Shown in pieces: positions 1 to 11,546 of a stretch of DNA of 64,000 bases (position 1 is the stretch's first letter; every line of letters starts with the position of its first letter). The notes beneath the pieces were generated by a model. That model saw only the letters and a program-made list of their open reading frames with translations. It had not been told where the DNA came from and searched no databases. The DNA is from Domibacillus sp. PGB-M46 (GTDB lineage Bacteria; Bacillota; Bacilli; Bacillales; Domibacillaceae), in the NCBI RefSeq assembly GCF_022668875.1, contig NZ_JAKGCR010000005.1, positions 248,001 through 312,000 of the forward strand, given 5' to 3'. A program made the position numbers and the translations under genes.

Positions 1-2
1 TA

Positions 3-1166
3 GACGGCACAGTGAAGGTCGGCGATAAAATTAAAATGATGGCGACCGGAAAGGAGTTTGAAGTAACTGAAATCGGTGTTTTTACCCCAAAAACGACACA
101 GCGAAAGGAGCTGACGGTTGGTGATGTTGGCTACCTTGCTGCCGCCATTAAGAATGTCGGAGATACGCAGGTCGGGGATACAATCACATCGGCGAAAAAC
201 AGTGCGACAGAACCGCTTGCCGGCTATCGAAAACTGAATCCAATGGTGTACTGCGGTCTTTATCCGATCGATTCGTCAAAATACAATGATTTACGTGAAG
301 CGCTTGAAAAGCTTGAGTTGAACGACTCTGCTCTTCAATATGAGCCGGAAACATCCCAGGCACTCGGCTTCGGTTTCCGCTGCGGCTTCCTTGGCCTGCT
401 TCATATGGAGATTATTCAGGAACGGATTGAACGCGAGTTTAAAATTGACTTGATCACAACAGCACCAAGCGTTATTTATCAGGTAACGATGACAGATGGT
501 GAAGAGGTTCGGATCGATAATCCATCTGATATGCCGGATCCACAAAAAATTGCCCACGTTGAAGAACCGTATGTAAAAGCCTCAATCATCGTGCCGAATG
601 ACTATGTCGGAGCAGTAATGGAGCTTGCCCAGGGTAAACGCGGCATTTTTATTGATATGCAATACCTTGATACAAACCGCGTCAGCGTTATTTATGAAAT
701 GCCGCTGTCTGAAATTGTGTATGACTTCTTTGACCAGCTGAAGTCGAGTACGAAAGGCTATGCCTCATTCGATTACGAGCTAATTGGCTACAAACAATCC
801 AAGCTGGTGAAGATGGATATTCTTCTCAACGCAGAAACGGTCGATGCACTCAGCTTTATTGTTCACCGTGACTTTGCATATGACCGCGGCAAGATTATCG
901 TTGAAAAGCTGAAAGAACTCATTCCGCGCCAGCAGTTTGAGGTGCCTGTACAGGCCGCGATCGGCAACAAGATTGTGGCCCGGTCCACGATCAAAGCGAT
1001 GCGTAAAAATGTTCTGGCCAAGTGTTACGGCGGGGACATTTCCCGAAAACGGAAACTGCTTGAGAAGCAGAAGGAAGGGAAAAAGCGCATGAAGCAGGTT
1101 GGATCGGTTGAAGTACCGCAGGAAGCGTTTATGGCTGTCTTAAAAATGGATGATCCACAAAAATAA
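3..1166 (+). CDS. lepA: Elongation factor 4 (LepA), 3' part
   Basis: This is the C-terminal 387 residues of LepA (EF4), a ribosome-associated translational GTPase related to EF-G. The 5' part with the GTPase domain lies upstream of the window, and the reading frame is open from the first bases. What remains starts in domain II and contains the EF-G III/V-like core with [16 protein letters not shown], and the LepA-specific C-terminal domain with [19 protein letters not shown] and a [14 protein letters not shown] end. Sequence agreement with Bacillus LepA is very high. The GTG at position 12 is internal and not a start. hemW follows about 230 bases downstream on the same strand, as in other Bacilli. 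Confidence 0.97.
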   Translation, partial: DGTVKVGDKIKMMATGKEFEVTEIGVFTPKTTQRKELTVGDVGYLAAAIKNVGDTQVGDTITSAKNSATEPLAGYRKLNPMVYCGLYPIDSSKYNDLREALEKLELNDSALQYEPETSQALGFGFRCGFLGLLHMEIIQERIEREFKIDLITTAPSVIYQVTMTDGEEVRIDNPSDMPDPQKIAHVEEPYVKASIIVPNDYVGAVMELAQGKRGIFIDMQYLDTNRVSVIYEMPLSEIVYDFFDQLKSSTKGYASFDYELIGYKQSKLVKMDILLNAETVDALSFIVHRDFAYDRGKIIVEKLKELIPRQQFEVPVQAAIGNKIVARSTIKAMRKNVLAKCYGGDISRKRKLLEKQKEGKKRMKQVGSVEVPQEAFMAVLKMDDPQK

Positions 1167-1218
1167 CAAGAAGGTGCCTGGATTACGGGTATCTCAGTGC
1201 GTAGACACAGGAAGAAAG

Positions 1219-1342
1219 CAGGCTGATTGAAAACGTCTGCCTTTCCAGGAACGAAGCCGTTCGAGAAGCGGAGTGACCTTTTGGGTCATGAGCATTCACG
1301 CACGGCAAGTGACGCCGAAAGCGGGCGTTTGTCAGCAGCCTG
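1219..1342 (+). ncRNA. Nested long stem structure between lepA and hemW (structured intergenic element)
   Basis: Four nested pairings can be read by eye: CAGGCTG 1219-1225 with CAGCCTG 1336-1342; AAACGTCTGC 1231-1240 with GCGGGCGTTT 1321-1330 (two G-U pairs); GCCGT 1256-1260 with ACGGC 1302-1306; TGACC 1274-1278 with GGTCA 1284-1288. No coding frame fits. It resembles the long hairpin-type intergenic repeats found in Bacillaceae genomes. Whether it is an independent RNA, a read-through structure or a repeat unit is unknown. I see no second copy in the window. Confidence 0.5.
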
Positions 1343-1371
1343 AGGTGCCCTTATGATGGGCACCTTCCTTT
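1343..1371 (+). terminator. Intrinsic terminator before hemW
   Basis: Stem AGGTGCCC (1343-1350) pairs with GGGCACCT (1358-1365), loop of 7, followed by TCCTTTAT. A second AGGTGCC at 1172-1178 could compete for the same 3' arm. Confidence 0.6.
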
Positions 1372-1394
1372 ATGTATAGAAGGGCGTGAACAAA

Positions 1395-2531
1395 ATGACA
1401 AAAGCAGCTTATCTTCATATTCCGTTTTGCCATCATATTTGTCATTATTGTGATTTTAATAAAGTATTTATGAAAAACCAGCCAGTGGAAGGGTATTTAA
1501 ATGCGCTTGATAAAGAAATGGCGATGGCCGGCGTCAAGCAGGGACTACAGTCGATTTTTGTAGGAGGCGGAACACCGACCTCCCTAAATGAGGCACAGCT
1601 TCTTCAGCTGGTCGAGTCAATTGAACAGCGGCTTCCTTTACAGCCGGGTGCCGAGTATACATTCGAAGCCAATCCGGGCGACTTAACACCTGAAAAACTG
1701 CGCATTTTAAAAGAAGGCGGCGTAAACCGGCTGAGCATTGGGGTTCAGTCCTTTAATGACGCCCATTTAAAACGGATCGGGCGCACGCATACGAAAGAAG
1801 ATGTTCTGCGCACGGTCCGGGATGCTGAACGGGCAGGCTTCGATCATTTAAGCATTGATTTAATTTATGGTCTGCCGGAGCAGACGGTTGATGATGCAGT
1901 GGATACAGTAAAGCAGGCACTGGCACTTGGCCTTCCGCATTACTCCGCTTATTCACTGATCATCGAACCGAAAACGGTTTTTTATAATTTAATGGCCAAA
2001 GGCCGCCTCCCGCTTCCAAAGGAAGAAGCGGAAGCGGATATGTACGAAGCCGTCATGAGAGAAATGGAAGCGCAGGGGCTTCATCAATATGAAATCAGTA
2101 ATTTTGCCCGTCCGGGATTTGAAAGTATTCATAACATTACGTATTGGAACAATGAAGAATATTATGGATTCGGTGCCGGTGCGCACGGGTATGTAGATGG
2201 AGAGCGATACGCGAATTTTGGCCCGCTCAAAAAATACATGCAGCCCATTGAGCGTAATGAACAGCCGCGTATGTCTTCCCAAAGGGTAACGAAGCCGGAA
2301 CAAATGGAAGAAGAAATGTTTCTCGGATTGCGAAAAATGGAGGGTGTTTCTATCGCAGCTTTCGAAAAACAATACGGGGAGAGCCCTGTCCAGCTGTTCC
2401 AAAAAGCCATCCAGGAAATGACGAGCCGTGGCCTGCTTGAGGTGGAAGAAGGTTTTATCCGCCTTACCCATCGTGGAAAGTTTCTTGGAAATGAAGTGTT
2501 TCAATCTTTTTTAATTGGCGCACAAATGTGA
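1395..2531 (+). CDS. hemW: Radical SAM heme chaperone HemW (HemN-like)
   Basis: A 378-residue radical SAM protein of the HemW family, which binds heme and is thought to deliver it to target hemoproteins; it is often mis-annotated as coproporphyrinogen III oxidase. The 4Fe-4S-binding cysteines are C12, C16 and C19 (CxxxCxxC), and the SAM-binding GGGTP motif lies near residue 60. The C-terminal HemN-like domain is present (KMEGVSIAAFEKQYG, then FIRLTHRGKFLGNEVF). I chose ATG 1395 because the AAGGG at 1380-1384 lies about ten bases upstream; the in-frame GTG at 1386 is too close to it. The gene sits between lepA and hrcA, as in B. subtilis. Confidence 0.95.
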   Translation: MTKAAYLHIPFCHHICHYCDFNKVFMKNQPVEGYLNALDKEMAMAGVKQGLQSIFVGGGTPTSLNEAQLLQLVESIEQRLPLQPGAEYTFEANPGDLTPEKLRILKEGGVNRLSIGVQSFNDAHLKRIGRTHTKEDVLRTVRDAERAGFDHLSIDLIYGLPEQTVDDAVDTVKQALALGLPHYSAYSLIIEPKTVFYNLMAKGRLPLPKEEAEADMYEAVMREMEAQGLHQYEISNFARPGFESIHNITYWNNEEYYGFGAGAHGYVDGERYANFGPLKKYMQPIERNEQPRMSSQRVTKPEQMEEEMFLGLRKMEGVSIAAFEKQYGESPVQLFQKAIQEMTSRGLLEVEEGFIRLTHRGKFLGNEVFQSFLIGAQM

Positions 2532-2540
2532 GCGTACTCG

Positions 2541-2569
2541 TTGACAGACAAAAAGGATTTTGATAATTT
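2541..2569 (+). promoter_or_regulatory. Sigma-A promoter of the hrcA-dnaK operon
   Basis: TTGACA (2541-2546) is followed by a 17-base spacer and TAATTT (2564-2569; GATAAT at 2562 is an alternative). The CIRCE operator begins 11 bases downstream, the usual arrangement for HrcA-repressed operons. Confidence 0.8.
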
Positions 2570-2579
2570 AAATGTAGAT

Positions 2580-2606
2580 TTAGCACTCGAATACAAAGAG
2601 TGCTAA
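2580..2606 (+). promoter_or_regulatory. CIRCE operator
   Basis: A perfect inverted repeat TTAGCACTC-N9-GAGTGCTAA (arms 2580-2588 and 2598-2606) matches the CIRCE consensus bound by HrcA. It lies between the promoter and the hrcA ribosome binding site, so bound repressor would block the operon. Confidence 0.98.
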
Positions 2607-2620
2607 CAGAGGTGATATAC

Positions 2621-3655
2621 GTGCTGACAGACCGCCAACTTTTCATCTTGCAGATTATCATTGACGACTTTATTCGTTCGGCGCAGCCAGTCGGTTCACG
2701 CAATCTTGCCAAGAAAGAGGAAATTTCCTTTAGTCCGGCCACTATTCGTAATGAAATGGCGGATTTGGAGGAAATGGGGTTTTTGGAAAAAACGCATACC
2801 TCATCCGGCCGTGTTCCGTCGGAAAAAGGGTACCGGTATTACGTAGATCACTTACTGTCACCGGGATCTTTGCGGCGCAGCGAACGGACAGCGATTCATT
2901 CTATTTTTGCCGACAGGCAGGAAGGGCTTGAAAAAGCCGTTCAAAATGCAGCGACGATTTTGTCAGAATTGACAAATTATACATCGATCGTTCTTGGACC
3001 GAAATTTAACGACCACCGGGTTAAGCGCCTGCAAATTATTCCTATTGATACCCAGTCTGCTGTTGCTATCATTGTGACCGACACGGGACATGTGGAAAAT
3101 AGAATTTTCACTCTGCCGGAAGGAATAGAGCCGTCAGATATTGAAAAAATGGTTAATATTTTAAATGATCGGCTGACCGGTGTGCCATTGGCAGAGCTTC
3201 ACCGGAAAATTTACAAAGAAACAGCGGAATTAATGAGACGGCATCTTCACAATTACGAAGCTGTGCTGCATATGTTTGCGGAAGCTTCCGGCGGCTCTCC
3301 AATCGGCAAGCTGTTTATCGGGGGCAAAACAAATATTTTCAATCAGCCGGAATTTCGTGATGTGGAAAAAGTCCGCCTTGTGATGGACATGATGGAGAAA
3401 GAACAAGATATGTATGAGTTAATCCGCCCGACAGAAACCGGTGTACAGGTGAGAATCGGAACGGAAAACGCGGAGCAGGCAATGGAGGACTGCAGTTTAA
3501 TTACGGCATCTTATTCCGTTGGGGATGAGCCGGTTGGCACCATTGCCATTCTTGGTCCGAAACGGATGGAGTATTCGCGTGTGATTACACTTGTGGATTT
3601 TTTAAGTCATGACATGACAAAGGTGCTGACGCGCCTTTACAATACGCGAACATAA
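2621..3655 (+). CDS. hrcA: Heat-inducible transcription repressor HrcA
   Basis: A 344-residue class I heat-shock repressor that binds CIRCE, with its own operator just upstream. The N-terminal winged helix ([17 protein letters not shown], then [18 protein letters not shown] and [16 protein letters not shown]) is highly conserved, and the central GAF-like and dimerisation parts follow. The start is GTG 2621 behind AGAGGTGAT (2610-2618). An in-frame GTG at 2600 lies inside the CIRCE element and is rejected. It is the first gene of hrcA-grpE-dnaK-dnaJ; GroEL normally acts as its co-factor. Confidence 0.97.
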   Translation: MLTDRQLFILQIIIDDFIRSAQPVGSRNLAKKEEISFSPATIRNEMADLEEMGFLEKTHTSSGRVPSEKGYRYYVDHLLSPGSLRRSERTAIHSIFADRQEGLEKAVQNAATILSELTNYTSIVLGPKFNDHRVKRLQIIPIDTQSAVAIIVTDTGHVENRIFTLPEGIEPSDIEKMVNILNDRLTGVPLAELHRKIYKETAELMRRHLHNYEAVLHMFAEASGGSPIGKLFIGGKTNIFNQPEFRDVEKVRLVMDMMEKEQDMYELIRPTETGVQVRIGTENAEQAMEDCSLITASYSVGDEPVGTIAILGPKRMEYSRVITLVDFLSHDMTKVLTRLYNTRT

Positions 3656-3684
3656 ATTGATGATAAATGTTGGAGGTGATATCA

Positions 3685-4257
3685 GTGGCAGAAGAACAAA
3701 AGCCATTGACGGAAGAAAAACCAGCCGATGAGGCGGTTTCTTCTACAGAAGAGCAAGGTACCGTTGAAGTAGAAGTGGATCAAACAACCATTGAAGAGGT
3801 AGAAGAAGAATCAAAAGAAGAGCAGCTTCAAAAGCAGCTCGATGAAGCAGAGGACCGTTATCTGCGTCTGCGGGCAGATTTCGATAATTTCCGTCGCCGG
3901 GCAAACCTGGACCGGGAAGCACAGGAAAAATACCGCGCGCAAAAGCTTGTAACGGAGCTGCTGCCAGTGCTTGATAATTTCGAGCGGGCGCTGCAAATCA
4001 CTCCAGAACATGAAGAAACAAAATCTGTTCTTCAAGGAATGGAAATGGTTTATAAAACATTTGTTACAGCGCTTGAGAGCGAAGGTGTTAAGCCAATCGA
4101 AACAGTCGGAAAGCCATTTGATCCGAATGTACATCAAGCAGTCATGACTGACAGCGATGAATCAGCAGAACCAAATTCAGTTTTAGCTGAGCTGCAAAAA
4201 GGCTATACATTAAAAGATCGGGTTATCCGCCCGTCAATGGTAAAAGTAAATCAATAA
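3685..4257 (+). CDS. grpE: Nucleotide exchange factor GrpE
   Basis: A 190-residue DnaK co-chaperone that promotes ADP release. The first 50 or so residues are acidic and low-complexity, then comes the long coiled coil ([20 protein letters not shown]), the four-helix region with [12 protein letters not shown], and a C-terminal beta domain ending in [12 protein letters not shown]. The start is GTG 3685, eight bases after GGAGGTGAT. An ATG at 3667 is upstream of the ribosome binding site and is rejected. It lies 29 bases after hrcA in the heat-shock operon. Confidence 0.96.
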   Translation: MAEEQKPLTEEKPADEAVSSTEEQGTVEVEVDQTTIEEVEEESKEEQLQKQLDEAEDRYLRLRADFDNFRRRANLDREAQEKYRAQKLVTELLPVLDNFERALQITPEHEETKSVLQGMEMVYKTFVTALESEGVKPIETVGKPFDPNVHQAVMTDSDESAEPNSVLAELQKGYTLKDRVIRPSMVKVNQ

Positions 4258-4278
4258 ATTTATTTTGATAAGCAATGA

Positions 4279-6135
<1,857 letters not shown>

Positions 6136-6144
6136 GCGAAGTCA

Positions 6145-6192
6145 CACGAAAAAGTCAAAGTCAGCGGTTTTCCGGCTTTGGCTTTTTTCGTG
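6145..6192 (+). terminator. Hairpin terminator/attenuator between dnaK and dnaJ
   Basis: CACGAAAAAGTCAAAG (6145-6160) pairs with CTTTGGCTTTTTTCGTG (6176-6192); the T run lies within the 3' arm. It probably allows partial read-through into dnaJ. Confidence 0.75.
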
Positions 6193-6268
6193 AAGCAATT
6201 TAATTTACCAATGAAGAGCAGATGTGTGTTAAAATAGCGGTTATGTGAATAAAACGGGAGTGAAAACG

Positions 6269-7387
6269 GTGAGTAAACGGGATTATTATGACGTATTAGG
6301 CGTCGGTAAAACGGCTTCAAAAGACGAAATTAAAAAAGCATACCGAAAGCTGTCTAAAAAATATCATCCGGATATCAATAAAGAAGCGGGCGCGGATGAA
6401 AAGTTTAAAGAGATTTCGGAAGCTTATGAAGTGCTGAGCGATGAGTCAAAAAGAGCCCAGTACGACCAATTTGGCCACGCAGGCCCGCAGCAGGGCGGAT
6501 TCGGCGGTGGCGGGTTCTCCGGCTTTGGCGGCGGTTTTGATGATATTTTTAGTACCTTTTTCGGTGGTGGAGGACGCAGACGCGATCCGAATGCGCCCCG
6601 TCAGGGAGACGACCTTCAATATACAATGACTTTGACGTTTGAAGAAGCGGTTTTCGGTGTGGAAAAAGATATTACCATTCCGAAAGAAGAAGAATGCGGA
6701 ACGTGCCACGGAAGCGGTGCGAAGCCGGGCACATCTCCTGAAACATGCTCACACTGTGGCGGAGCCGGCCAGGTAAATGTGGAGCAAAACACACCATTTG
6801 GCCGTGTAGCAACGCGCCGTACTTGTCATCATTGCAGCGGTACAGGCAAAATGATTAAAGATAAATGTTCTACATGTGGTGGAGACGGCCGTGTAACGAA
6901 AAACAAAAAAATCAATGTGAAAGTGCCTGCTGGTATTGATGAAGGCCAGCAAATCCGTTTATCCGGGCAGGGAGAAGCCGGTATTAACGGGGGACCTCCA
7001 GGCGATTTGTATGTTGTATTCCGCGTGCGCGAACATGAATTATTCGAACGGGACGGCGATGATATTTACTGTGAAATGCCGATCACATTCGTACAGGCTG
7101 CTCTTGGTGATGAAATCGAAGTGCCGACAGTTCATGGTAAAGTGAAGCTGAAGATTCCGGCTGGCACACAAAGCGGCACCAGATTCCGTCTGCGCGGCAA
7201 GGGTGTAGCCAACGTAAGAGGTTTTGGCACTGGCGATCAGCATGTTTTAGTAAAAGTAATTACACCGGTAAAACTAAATGAAAAGCAAAAGCAGCTGCTG
7301 CGGGAGTTTGCAGAGGTAAGCGGTGAGCAGCCAAGCGAAGAAGATGGCTTCTTTGATAAAGTAAAACGCGCACTCAAGCGTGATTAA
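6269..7387 (+). CDS. dnaJ: Co-chaperone DnaJ (Hsp40)
   Basis: A 372-residue type I Hsp40 that stimulates DnaK ATPase and presents substrates. The J domain carries HPD at residues 33-35, followed by a Gly/Phe-rich linker and four CxxCxGxG zinc repeats ([32 protein letters not shown]), then the C-terminal substrate-binding beta domains. GTG 6269 is chosen because it gives the family N-terminus [11 protein letters not shown] and has CGGGAG upstream; GTG 6245 would add eight unconserved residues. Confidence 0.97.
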   Translation: MSKRDYYDVLGVGKTASKDEIKKAYRKLSKKYHPDINKEAGADEKFKEISEAYEVLSDESKRAQYDQFGHAGPQQGGFGGGGFSGFGGGFDDIFSTFFGGGGRRRDPNAPRQGDDLQYTMTLTFEEAVFGVEKDITIPKEEECGTCHGSGAKPGTSPETCSHCGGAGQVNVEQNTPFGRVATRRTCHHCSGTGKMIKDKCSTCGGDGRVTKNKKINVKVPAGIDEGQQIRLSGQGEAGINGGPPGDLYVVFRVREHELFERDGDDIYCEMPITFVQAALGDEIEVPTVHGKVKLKIPAGTQSGTRFRLRGKGVANVRGFGTGDQHVLVKVITPVKLNEKQKQLLREFAEVSGEQPSEEDGFFDKVKRALKRD

Positions 7388-7411
7388 ATGGCATGATGGG
7401 AGCGGACATAT

Positions 7412-8356
7412 ATGAAGTGGTCAGAAATTTGCATTGAAACCGTAAATGATGCAGTTGAACCGATTTCGAATATTTTACATGAGGCAGGGGCGAGCGGTGT
7501 TGTCATTGAAGATCGTGCCGAGCTTGATAAGAAGCGGGAAGGCGGCCTTTTCGGTGAATTGTACGAGCTGAACCCGAACGACTACCCGGATGAGGGAGTG
7601 GCTGTAAAAGCGTACCTGCCGGTAAACAGTTTTCTGCAGGAAACGGTTGATGATATTACAGCTGCTGTTAAAAATTTGTCTGCTTATCAAATTGATACTG
7701 GAAAGCTGCGCGTATCTGTCAGCGAAGTACATGAAGAAGACTGGGCAACCGCATGGAAACAATATTATAATCCGGTAAAAATCTCTGAAAAATTTACGAT
7801 TGTCCCTACATGGGAAGAGTATGAGCCGTTTTCAACCGATGAACTCATCATTGAGCTGGACCCGGGCATGGCATTTGGTACAGGAACGCACCCAACAACC
7901 GTGATGTGTCTGCAGGCGCTGGAACGGTTTGTGCAACCAAACCACCATGTAGTGGATGTGGGAACAGGATCAGGGGTGCTGGCTATTGGTGCCGCTCTGC
8001 TGGGAGCTTCTCGTGTCACAGCGCTTGATTTAGATGAAGTGGCCGTATCAGCAGCACGCCAGAACGTGGCACTGAACCATGCAGAACACATTGTTACAGT
8101 TTCAAAAAACAATTTAATTGACGGAATTGACGACCAGCCCGATGTAGTTGTCTCCAATATTTTAGCGGAAGTGATTATTTCCTTTACCGGTGACGTAGCG
8201 TCAATCCTGCGTCCGGGCGGATTCTTTATTGCATCCGGTATTATCGGGCAGAAAAAAGAAGAGGTTCGCAAGGCGATGACGGATGCTGGTTTATTTATCG
8301 AAGAAACCGTAGTTATGGAAGACTGGGTCTGCATCGTCGGTAAAAAAGCGGAATGA
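7412..8356 (+). CDS. prmA: Ribosomal protein L11 methyltransferase PrmA
   Basis: A 314-residue SAM-dependent methyltransferase that methylates ribosomal protein L11. An N-terminal substrate-recognition domain precedes the Rossmann methyltransferase fold, with DPGMAFGTGTHPTT and the SAM-binding DVGTGSGVLAIGAALLGA, and the NIL active-site region (SNILAEVI). It is 24 bases after dnaJ and 13 bases before rsmE, and so probably read through from the heat-shock operon. Confidence 0.96.
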   Translation: MKWSEICIETVNDAVEPISNILHEAGASGVVIEDRAELDKKREGGLFGELYELNPNDYPDEGVAVKAYLPVNSFLQETVDDITAAVKNLSAYQIDTGKLRVSVSEVHEEDWATAWKQYYNPVKISEKFTIVPTWEEYEPFSTDELIIELDPGMAFGTGTHPTTVMCLQALERFVQPNHHVVDVGTGSGVLAIGAALLGASRVTALDLDEVAVSAARQNVALNHAEHIVTVSKNNLIDGIDDQPDVVVSNILAEVIISFTGDVASILRPGGFFIASGIIGQKKEEVRKAMTDAGLFIEETVVMEDWVCIVGKKAE

Positions 8357-8369
8357 CAGAGGTGCAAGT

Positions 8370-9119
8370 ATGCAGCGATATTTCTTAACGAGTGGGCAGA
8401 ATGCAGAAAACATTCACTTTTCAAAAGAAGATGCGCATCACATCCGCCGGGTTATGCGGATGGAAGAAGGAGACCGTGTTTATGCCGTCTTCCCGGAAGG
8501 CGAAGCAGGGGTGGCTGTCTTAACGTCTGTAACAGACACCTCTGTTGAAGCGAGAATAGAGGAATGGATTGAGCAGTCAACGGAAATGCCGGCTGAGGTT
8601 GTAGTTGCCTGCGGTCTTGTGAAAGGTGATAAATTCGATTATATTATACAGAAAGGAACAGAACTCGGCGCTGCCGGGTTTGTTCCATTTGAAGCAGAGC
8701 GCTCGATCGTAAAGTGGGATCCGAAAAAAGGAGCCAAGAAAACAGAGCGCTGGCAGAAAATTGCTAAAGAAGCGGCGGAACAGTCACACCGAAACCGAAT
8801 TCCAGGCGTAGCAGAACCTGTGTCTATGAAGCAGATGATTGAGCAGTCAAGCACGTTTGATGTGAAAATCTTTGCTTATGAAGAAACGGCTAAATCCGGA
8901 GAAATGACGGCATTTTATGAGGCTGTTCATTTATTGAAGCCAGGCGGGCGAATGCTGGTCGTCACCGGTCCGGAAGGCGGGTTTTCCGAAAAAGAAGCGG
9001 CTCAGCTGCAGGATTCAGGATTTATTCCCTGTGCCCTTGGCCCAAGAATTCTTCGGGCGGAAACAGCGCCTTTGTATGTGCTGTCGGCGGTTTCGTTTTA
9101 TCTAGAATTAAAGAGGTGA
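8370..9119 (+). CDS. rsmE: 16S rRNA m3U1498 methyltransferase RsmE
   Basis: A 249-residue SPOUT methyltransferase that modifies U1498 of 16S rRNA. A PUA-like N-terminal domain (RYFLTSG, then DAHHIRRVMRMEEGD) is followed by the trefoil-knot domain with VTGPEGGFSEKE and LGPRILRAETAPL. The stop overlaps the ribosome binding site of mtaB, so the two are probably translationally coupled. Confidence 0.95.
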   Translation: MQRYFLTSGQNAENIHFSKEDAHHIRRVMRMEEGDRVYAVFPEGEAGVAVLTSVTDTSVEARIEEWIEQSTEMPAEVVVACGLVKGDKFDYIIQKGTELGAAGFVPFEAERSIVKWDPKKGAKKTERWQKIAKEAAEQSHRNRIPGVAEPVSMKQMIEQSSTFDVKIFAYEETAKSGEMTAFYEAVHLLKPGGRMLVVTGPEGGFSEKEAAQLQDSGFIPCALGPRILRAETAPLYVLSAVSFYLELKR

Positions 9120-9124
9120 TCAAC

Positions 9125-10456
9125 ATGCCAACAGTGGCATTTCATACATTAGGCTGCAAAGTAAACCATTACGAAACAGAAGCAATCTGGCAGCTGTTTG
9201 AGCAGCGAGGCTATGAACGTACAGATTTTGAAAAAACGTCTGACGTTTATGTAATTAATACGTGTACCGTTACCAATACAGGTGATAAAAAAAGCCGGCA
9301 GGTAATCCGGCGCGCAGTGCGCAAAAATCCGGATGCGGTTATTTGTGTAACTGGCTGCTATGCGCAGACATCCCCGGCTGAAATTATGGCCATTCCGGGA
9401 GTAGATATTGTTGTAGGGACACAGGATCGTGTCAAGATGCTTGATTATATCGAGCAATTTAAAGCGGAGCGACAGCCGATCAATGCGGTAGGAAATATTA
9501 TGAAGAATCGCGTATATGAAGAACTGGATGTGCCGGCATTTACGGACCGGACTCGTGCTTCTTTAAAAATTCAAGAAGGCTGCAATAACTTCTGCACGTT
9601 TTGTATTATTCCATGGGCACGCGGCTTAATGCGTTCGCGTGATCCGGAAGAAGTCATTCGTCAGGCAAAACAGCTTGTCGAGTCCGGCTATCAGGAAATC
9701 GTTTTAACAGGTATTCACACTGGCGGTTATGGGTCTGACTTTAAGGATTATAATCTGGCAATGCTTCTTCGTGATCTTGAGGCGAAGGTGCCTGGATTAA
9801 AACGAATCCGTATTTCTTCGATTGAAGCAAGTCAGTTAACCGATGAAGTGATTGATGTGATTGACCAGTCAAATATTGTGGTCCGTCACCTGCATATTCC
9901 GCTTCAGTCCGGTTCGGACACAGTATTAAAGCGGATGCGCCGCAAGTATACAATGGCCGCTTTTGCAGATCGCTTAAACCGGCTGAAAAAAGCACTTCCA
10001 GGGCTTGCTGTAACGTCTGACGTTATTGTGGGCTTCCCGGGCGAAACAGAAGAAGAATTTATGGAGACGTACAACTTTATTCAGGAACATGGTTTCTCTG
10101 AGCTGCATGTATTCCCGTATTCAAAACGGACGGGTACGCCGGCAGCCCGAATGGAAGATCAAGTAGATGAAGAAGTGAAAAATGAGCGTGTTCATAAGTT
10201 GATCGCCCTTTCCGATCAGCTTGCGAAAGAATACGCAGCCCGCTTTGAAAACGAAGTGCTCGAAGTGATTCCTGAAGAACCGTTTGGAGAAGGCGGAGAA
10301 GGGCTTTACAGCGGTTATACCGACAATTATTTAAAAGTGGTTTTCCCGGCTACAGAAGATATGGTAGGGAAAATTGTAAAAGTGAAGATTACAAAAGCTG
10401 GCTACCCATACAACGAAGGACAGTTTGTCCGCGTTCTTGAACCAGTTCACGCATAA
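9125..10456 (+). CDS. mtaB: tRNA threonylcarbamoyladenosine (t6A37) methylthiotransferase MtaB
   Basis: A 443-residue radical SAM methylthiotransferase that converts t6A37 to ms2t6A in ANN-decoding tRNAs. The N-terminal domain supplies three cluster cysteines (LGCKVNHYE at C11, NTCTVTNTGD, TGCYAQ), the radical SAM core has CNNFCTFC, and a TRAM domain ends the protein. ATG 9125 follows AGAGGTGAT at the proper distance; GTG 9116 lies inside that ribosome binding site. It closes the dnaJ-prmA-rsmE-mtaB run. Confidence 0.95.
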   Translation: MPTVAFHTLGCKVNHYETEAIWQLFEQRGYERTDFEKTSDVYVINTCTVTNTGDKKSRQVIRRAVRKNPDAVICVTGCYAQTSPAEIMAIPGVDIVVGTQDRVKMLDYIEQFKAERQPINAVGNIMKNRVYEELDVPAFTDRTRASLKIQEGCNNFCTFCIIPWARGLMRSRDPEEVIRQAKQLVESGYQEIVLTGIHTGGYGSDFKDYNLAMLLRDLEAKVPGLKRIRISSIEASQLTDEVIDVIDQSNIVVRHLHIPLQSGSDTVLKRMRRKYTMAAFADRLNRLKKALPGLAVTSDVIVGFPGETEEEFMETYNFIQEHGFSELHVFPYSKRTGTPAARMEDQVDEEVKNERVHKLIALSDQLAKEYAARFENEVLEVIPEEPFGEGGEGLYSGYTDNYLKVVFPATEDMVGKIVKVKITKAGYPYNEGQFVRVLEPVHA

Positions 10457-10460
10457 TCCA

Positions 10461-10486
10461 AAGCCGGCCGCTGGGCCGGCTTTTTT
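10461..10486 (+). terminator. Intrinsic terminator after mtaB
   Basis: AAGCCGGC pairs with GCCGGCTT around a CGCTGG loop, followed by TTTTTT. It ends the heat-shock/modification operon. Confidence 0.93.
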
Positions 10487-10565
10487 GCGGCTGTTTCTCG
10501 CAAGCCGCCCGGAATAATGGTAAACTAAAGAGGTACGGACAACTAACCGAAAGGGGATCATGAAG

Positions 10566-11249
10566 ATGATTACCGATACATTTGGAAATATTGCTAAAAC
10601 AATTGACCATACGCTGTTAAAAGCAGATGCGACACAGGAAGAAATTGCGAAGCTTTGTGAGGAAGCAAACCGGCACGGCTTTGCATCGGTCTGTGTGAAT
10701 CCAGCGCGGGTCAAGCAGGCGGCTGAACTCCTGCGGGGATCAGAAGTAAAGGTTTGTACAGTGATCGGCTTTCCGCTTGGCGCTACGCTGACGGAAGTAA
10801 AAGCGTTTGAAACAAAAACAGCGATTGAGCACGGAGCGACAGAAGTCGATATGGTGATCAATATTGGCGCTTTAAAAGACGGCGACACCGAAACTGTTCA
10901 AAAAGATATCAAAGCGGTCGTGGCTTCTGCGCAGGGAAAAGCGCTTGTAAAAGTCATTATTGAAACAAGCCTGTTAACGCAAAAAGAAAAGAAAACAGCA
11001 TGCGAGCTCGCAGTGGCTGCAGGAGCGGATTATGTTAAAACATCAACCGGCTTTTCAGCAGGCGGAGCAACGGAGGAAGATGTACGCTTAATGCGTGAAA
11101 CCGTCGGGCCTAAAGTAGGCGTAAAAGCTTCAGGAGGCGTTCGTACCCAGCAGGATGCTATGACAATGGTGAAAGCAGGAGCAACACGAATCGGCGCAAG
11201 CTCAGGAATTGCCATTGTAACCGGAGTTGAAGGAGAAGCCGGATATTAA
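10566..11249 (+). CDS. deoC: Deoxyribose-phosphate aldolase DeoC
   Basis: A 227-residue class I aldolase that splits 2-deoxyribose-5-phosphate into glyceraldehyde-3-phosphate and acetaldehyde in deoxynucleoside catabolism. The Schiff-base lysine lies in VKTSTGF, the proton-relay lysine in VKASGGVR, and the conserved aspartate in EVDMVINIG. The GGGG at 10553-10556 fits ATG 10566 better than ATG 10560. It stands alone between mtaB and rpsU, a place occupied by another gene in B. subtilis. Confidence 0.94.
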   Translation: MITDTFGNIAKTIDHTLLKADATQEEIAKLCEEANRHGFASVCVNPARVKQAAELLRGSEVKVCTVIGFPLGATLTEVKAFETKTAIEHGATEVDMVINIGALKDGDTETVQKDIKAVVASAQGKALVKVIIETSLLTQKEKKTACELAVAAGADYVKTSTGFSAGGATEEDVRLMRETVGPKVGVKASGGVRTQQDAMTMVKAGATRIGASSGIAIVTGVEGEAGY

Positions 11250-11276
11250 TTATGAATGTTTTGTAAAGAAAGTTTC

Positions 11277-11305
11277 TTGACCGAATACTATGCATGTATT
11301 ATAAT
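11277..11305 (+). promoter_or_regulatory. Sigma-A promoter of rpsU
   Basis: TTGACC (11277-11282), a 17-base spacer and a perfect TATAAT (11300-11305). The transcript would start about 50 bases before rpsU. Confidence 0.85.
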
Positions 11306-11358
11306 AATGCAGTACATGGAATTTCCATCGTAATGTGTTCGGAGGGAGGGAAAAAGAA

Positions 11359-11532
11359 ATGTCAAAAACTGTTGTTCGCAAAAACGAATCGCTTGAAGAT
11401 GCTCTTCGCCGTTTCAAGAAAACTGTTTCTAAAACTGGCACCCTGCAGGAGTACAGAAAGCGCGAATTTTATGAAAAACCAAGCGTGAAACGCAAAAAGA
11501 AATCAGAAGCAGCTCGTAAACGTAAGTTCTAA
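11359..11532 (+). CDS. rpsU: 30S ribosomal protein bS21
   Basis: A 57-residue bS21, a small basic protein of the 30S subunit that helps initiation. It reads [20 protein letters not shown] at the start and ends in a Lys/Arg-rich tail ([14 protein letters not shown]). ATG 11359 is preceded by GGAGGGAGGG eight bases upstream; a longer in-frame ATG at 11335 is upstream of that site and is rejected. yqeY follows after 14 bases. Confidence 0.98.
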   Translation: MSKTVVRKNESLEDALRRFKKTVSKTGTLQEYRKREFYEKPSVKRKKKSEAARKRKF

Positions 11533-11546
11533 GAGGAGGTTTTTAT

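Noticed and set aside
2464-2742. A 92-codon reverse-strand open frame over the hrcA promoter
   Set aside because: It crosses the CIRCE operator and two conserved genes in antisense, with no start signal.
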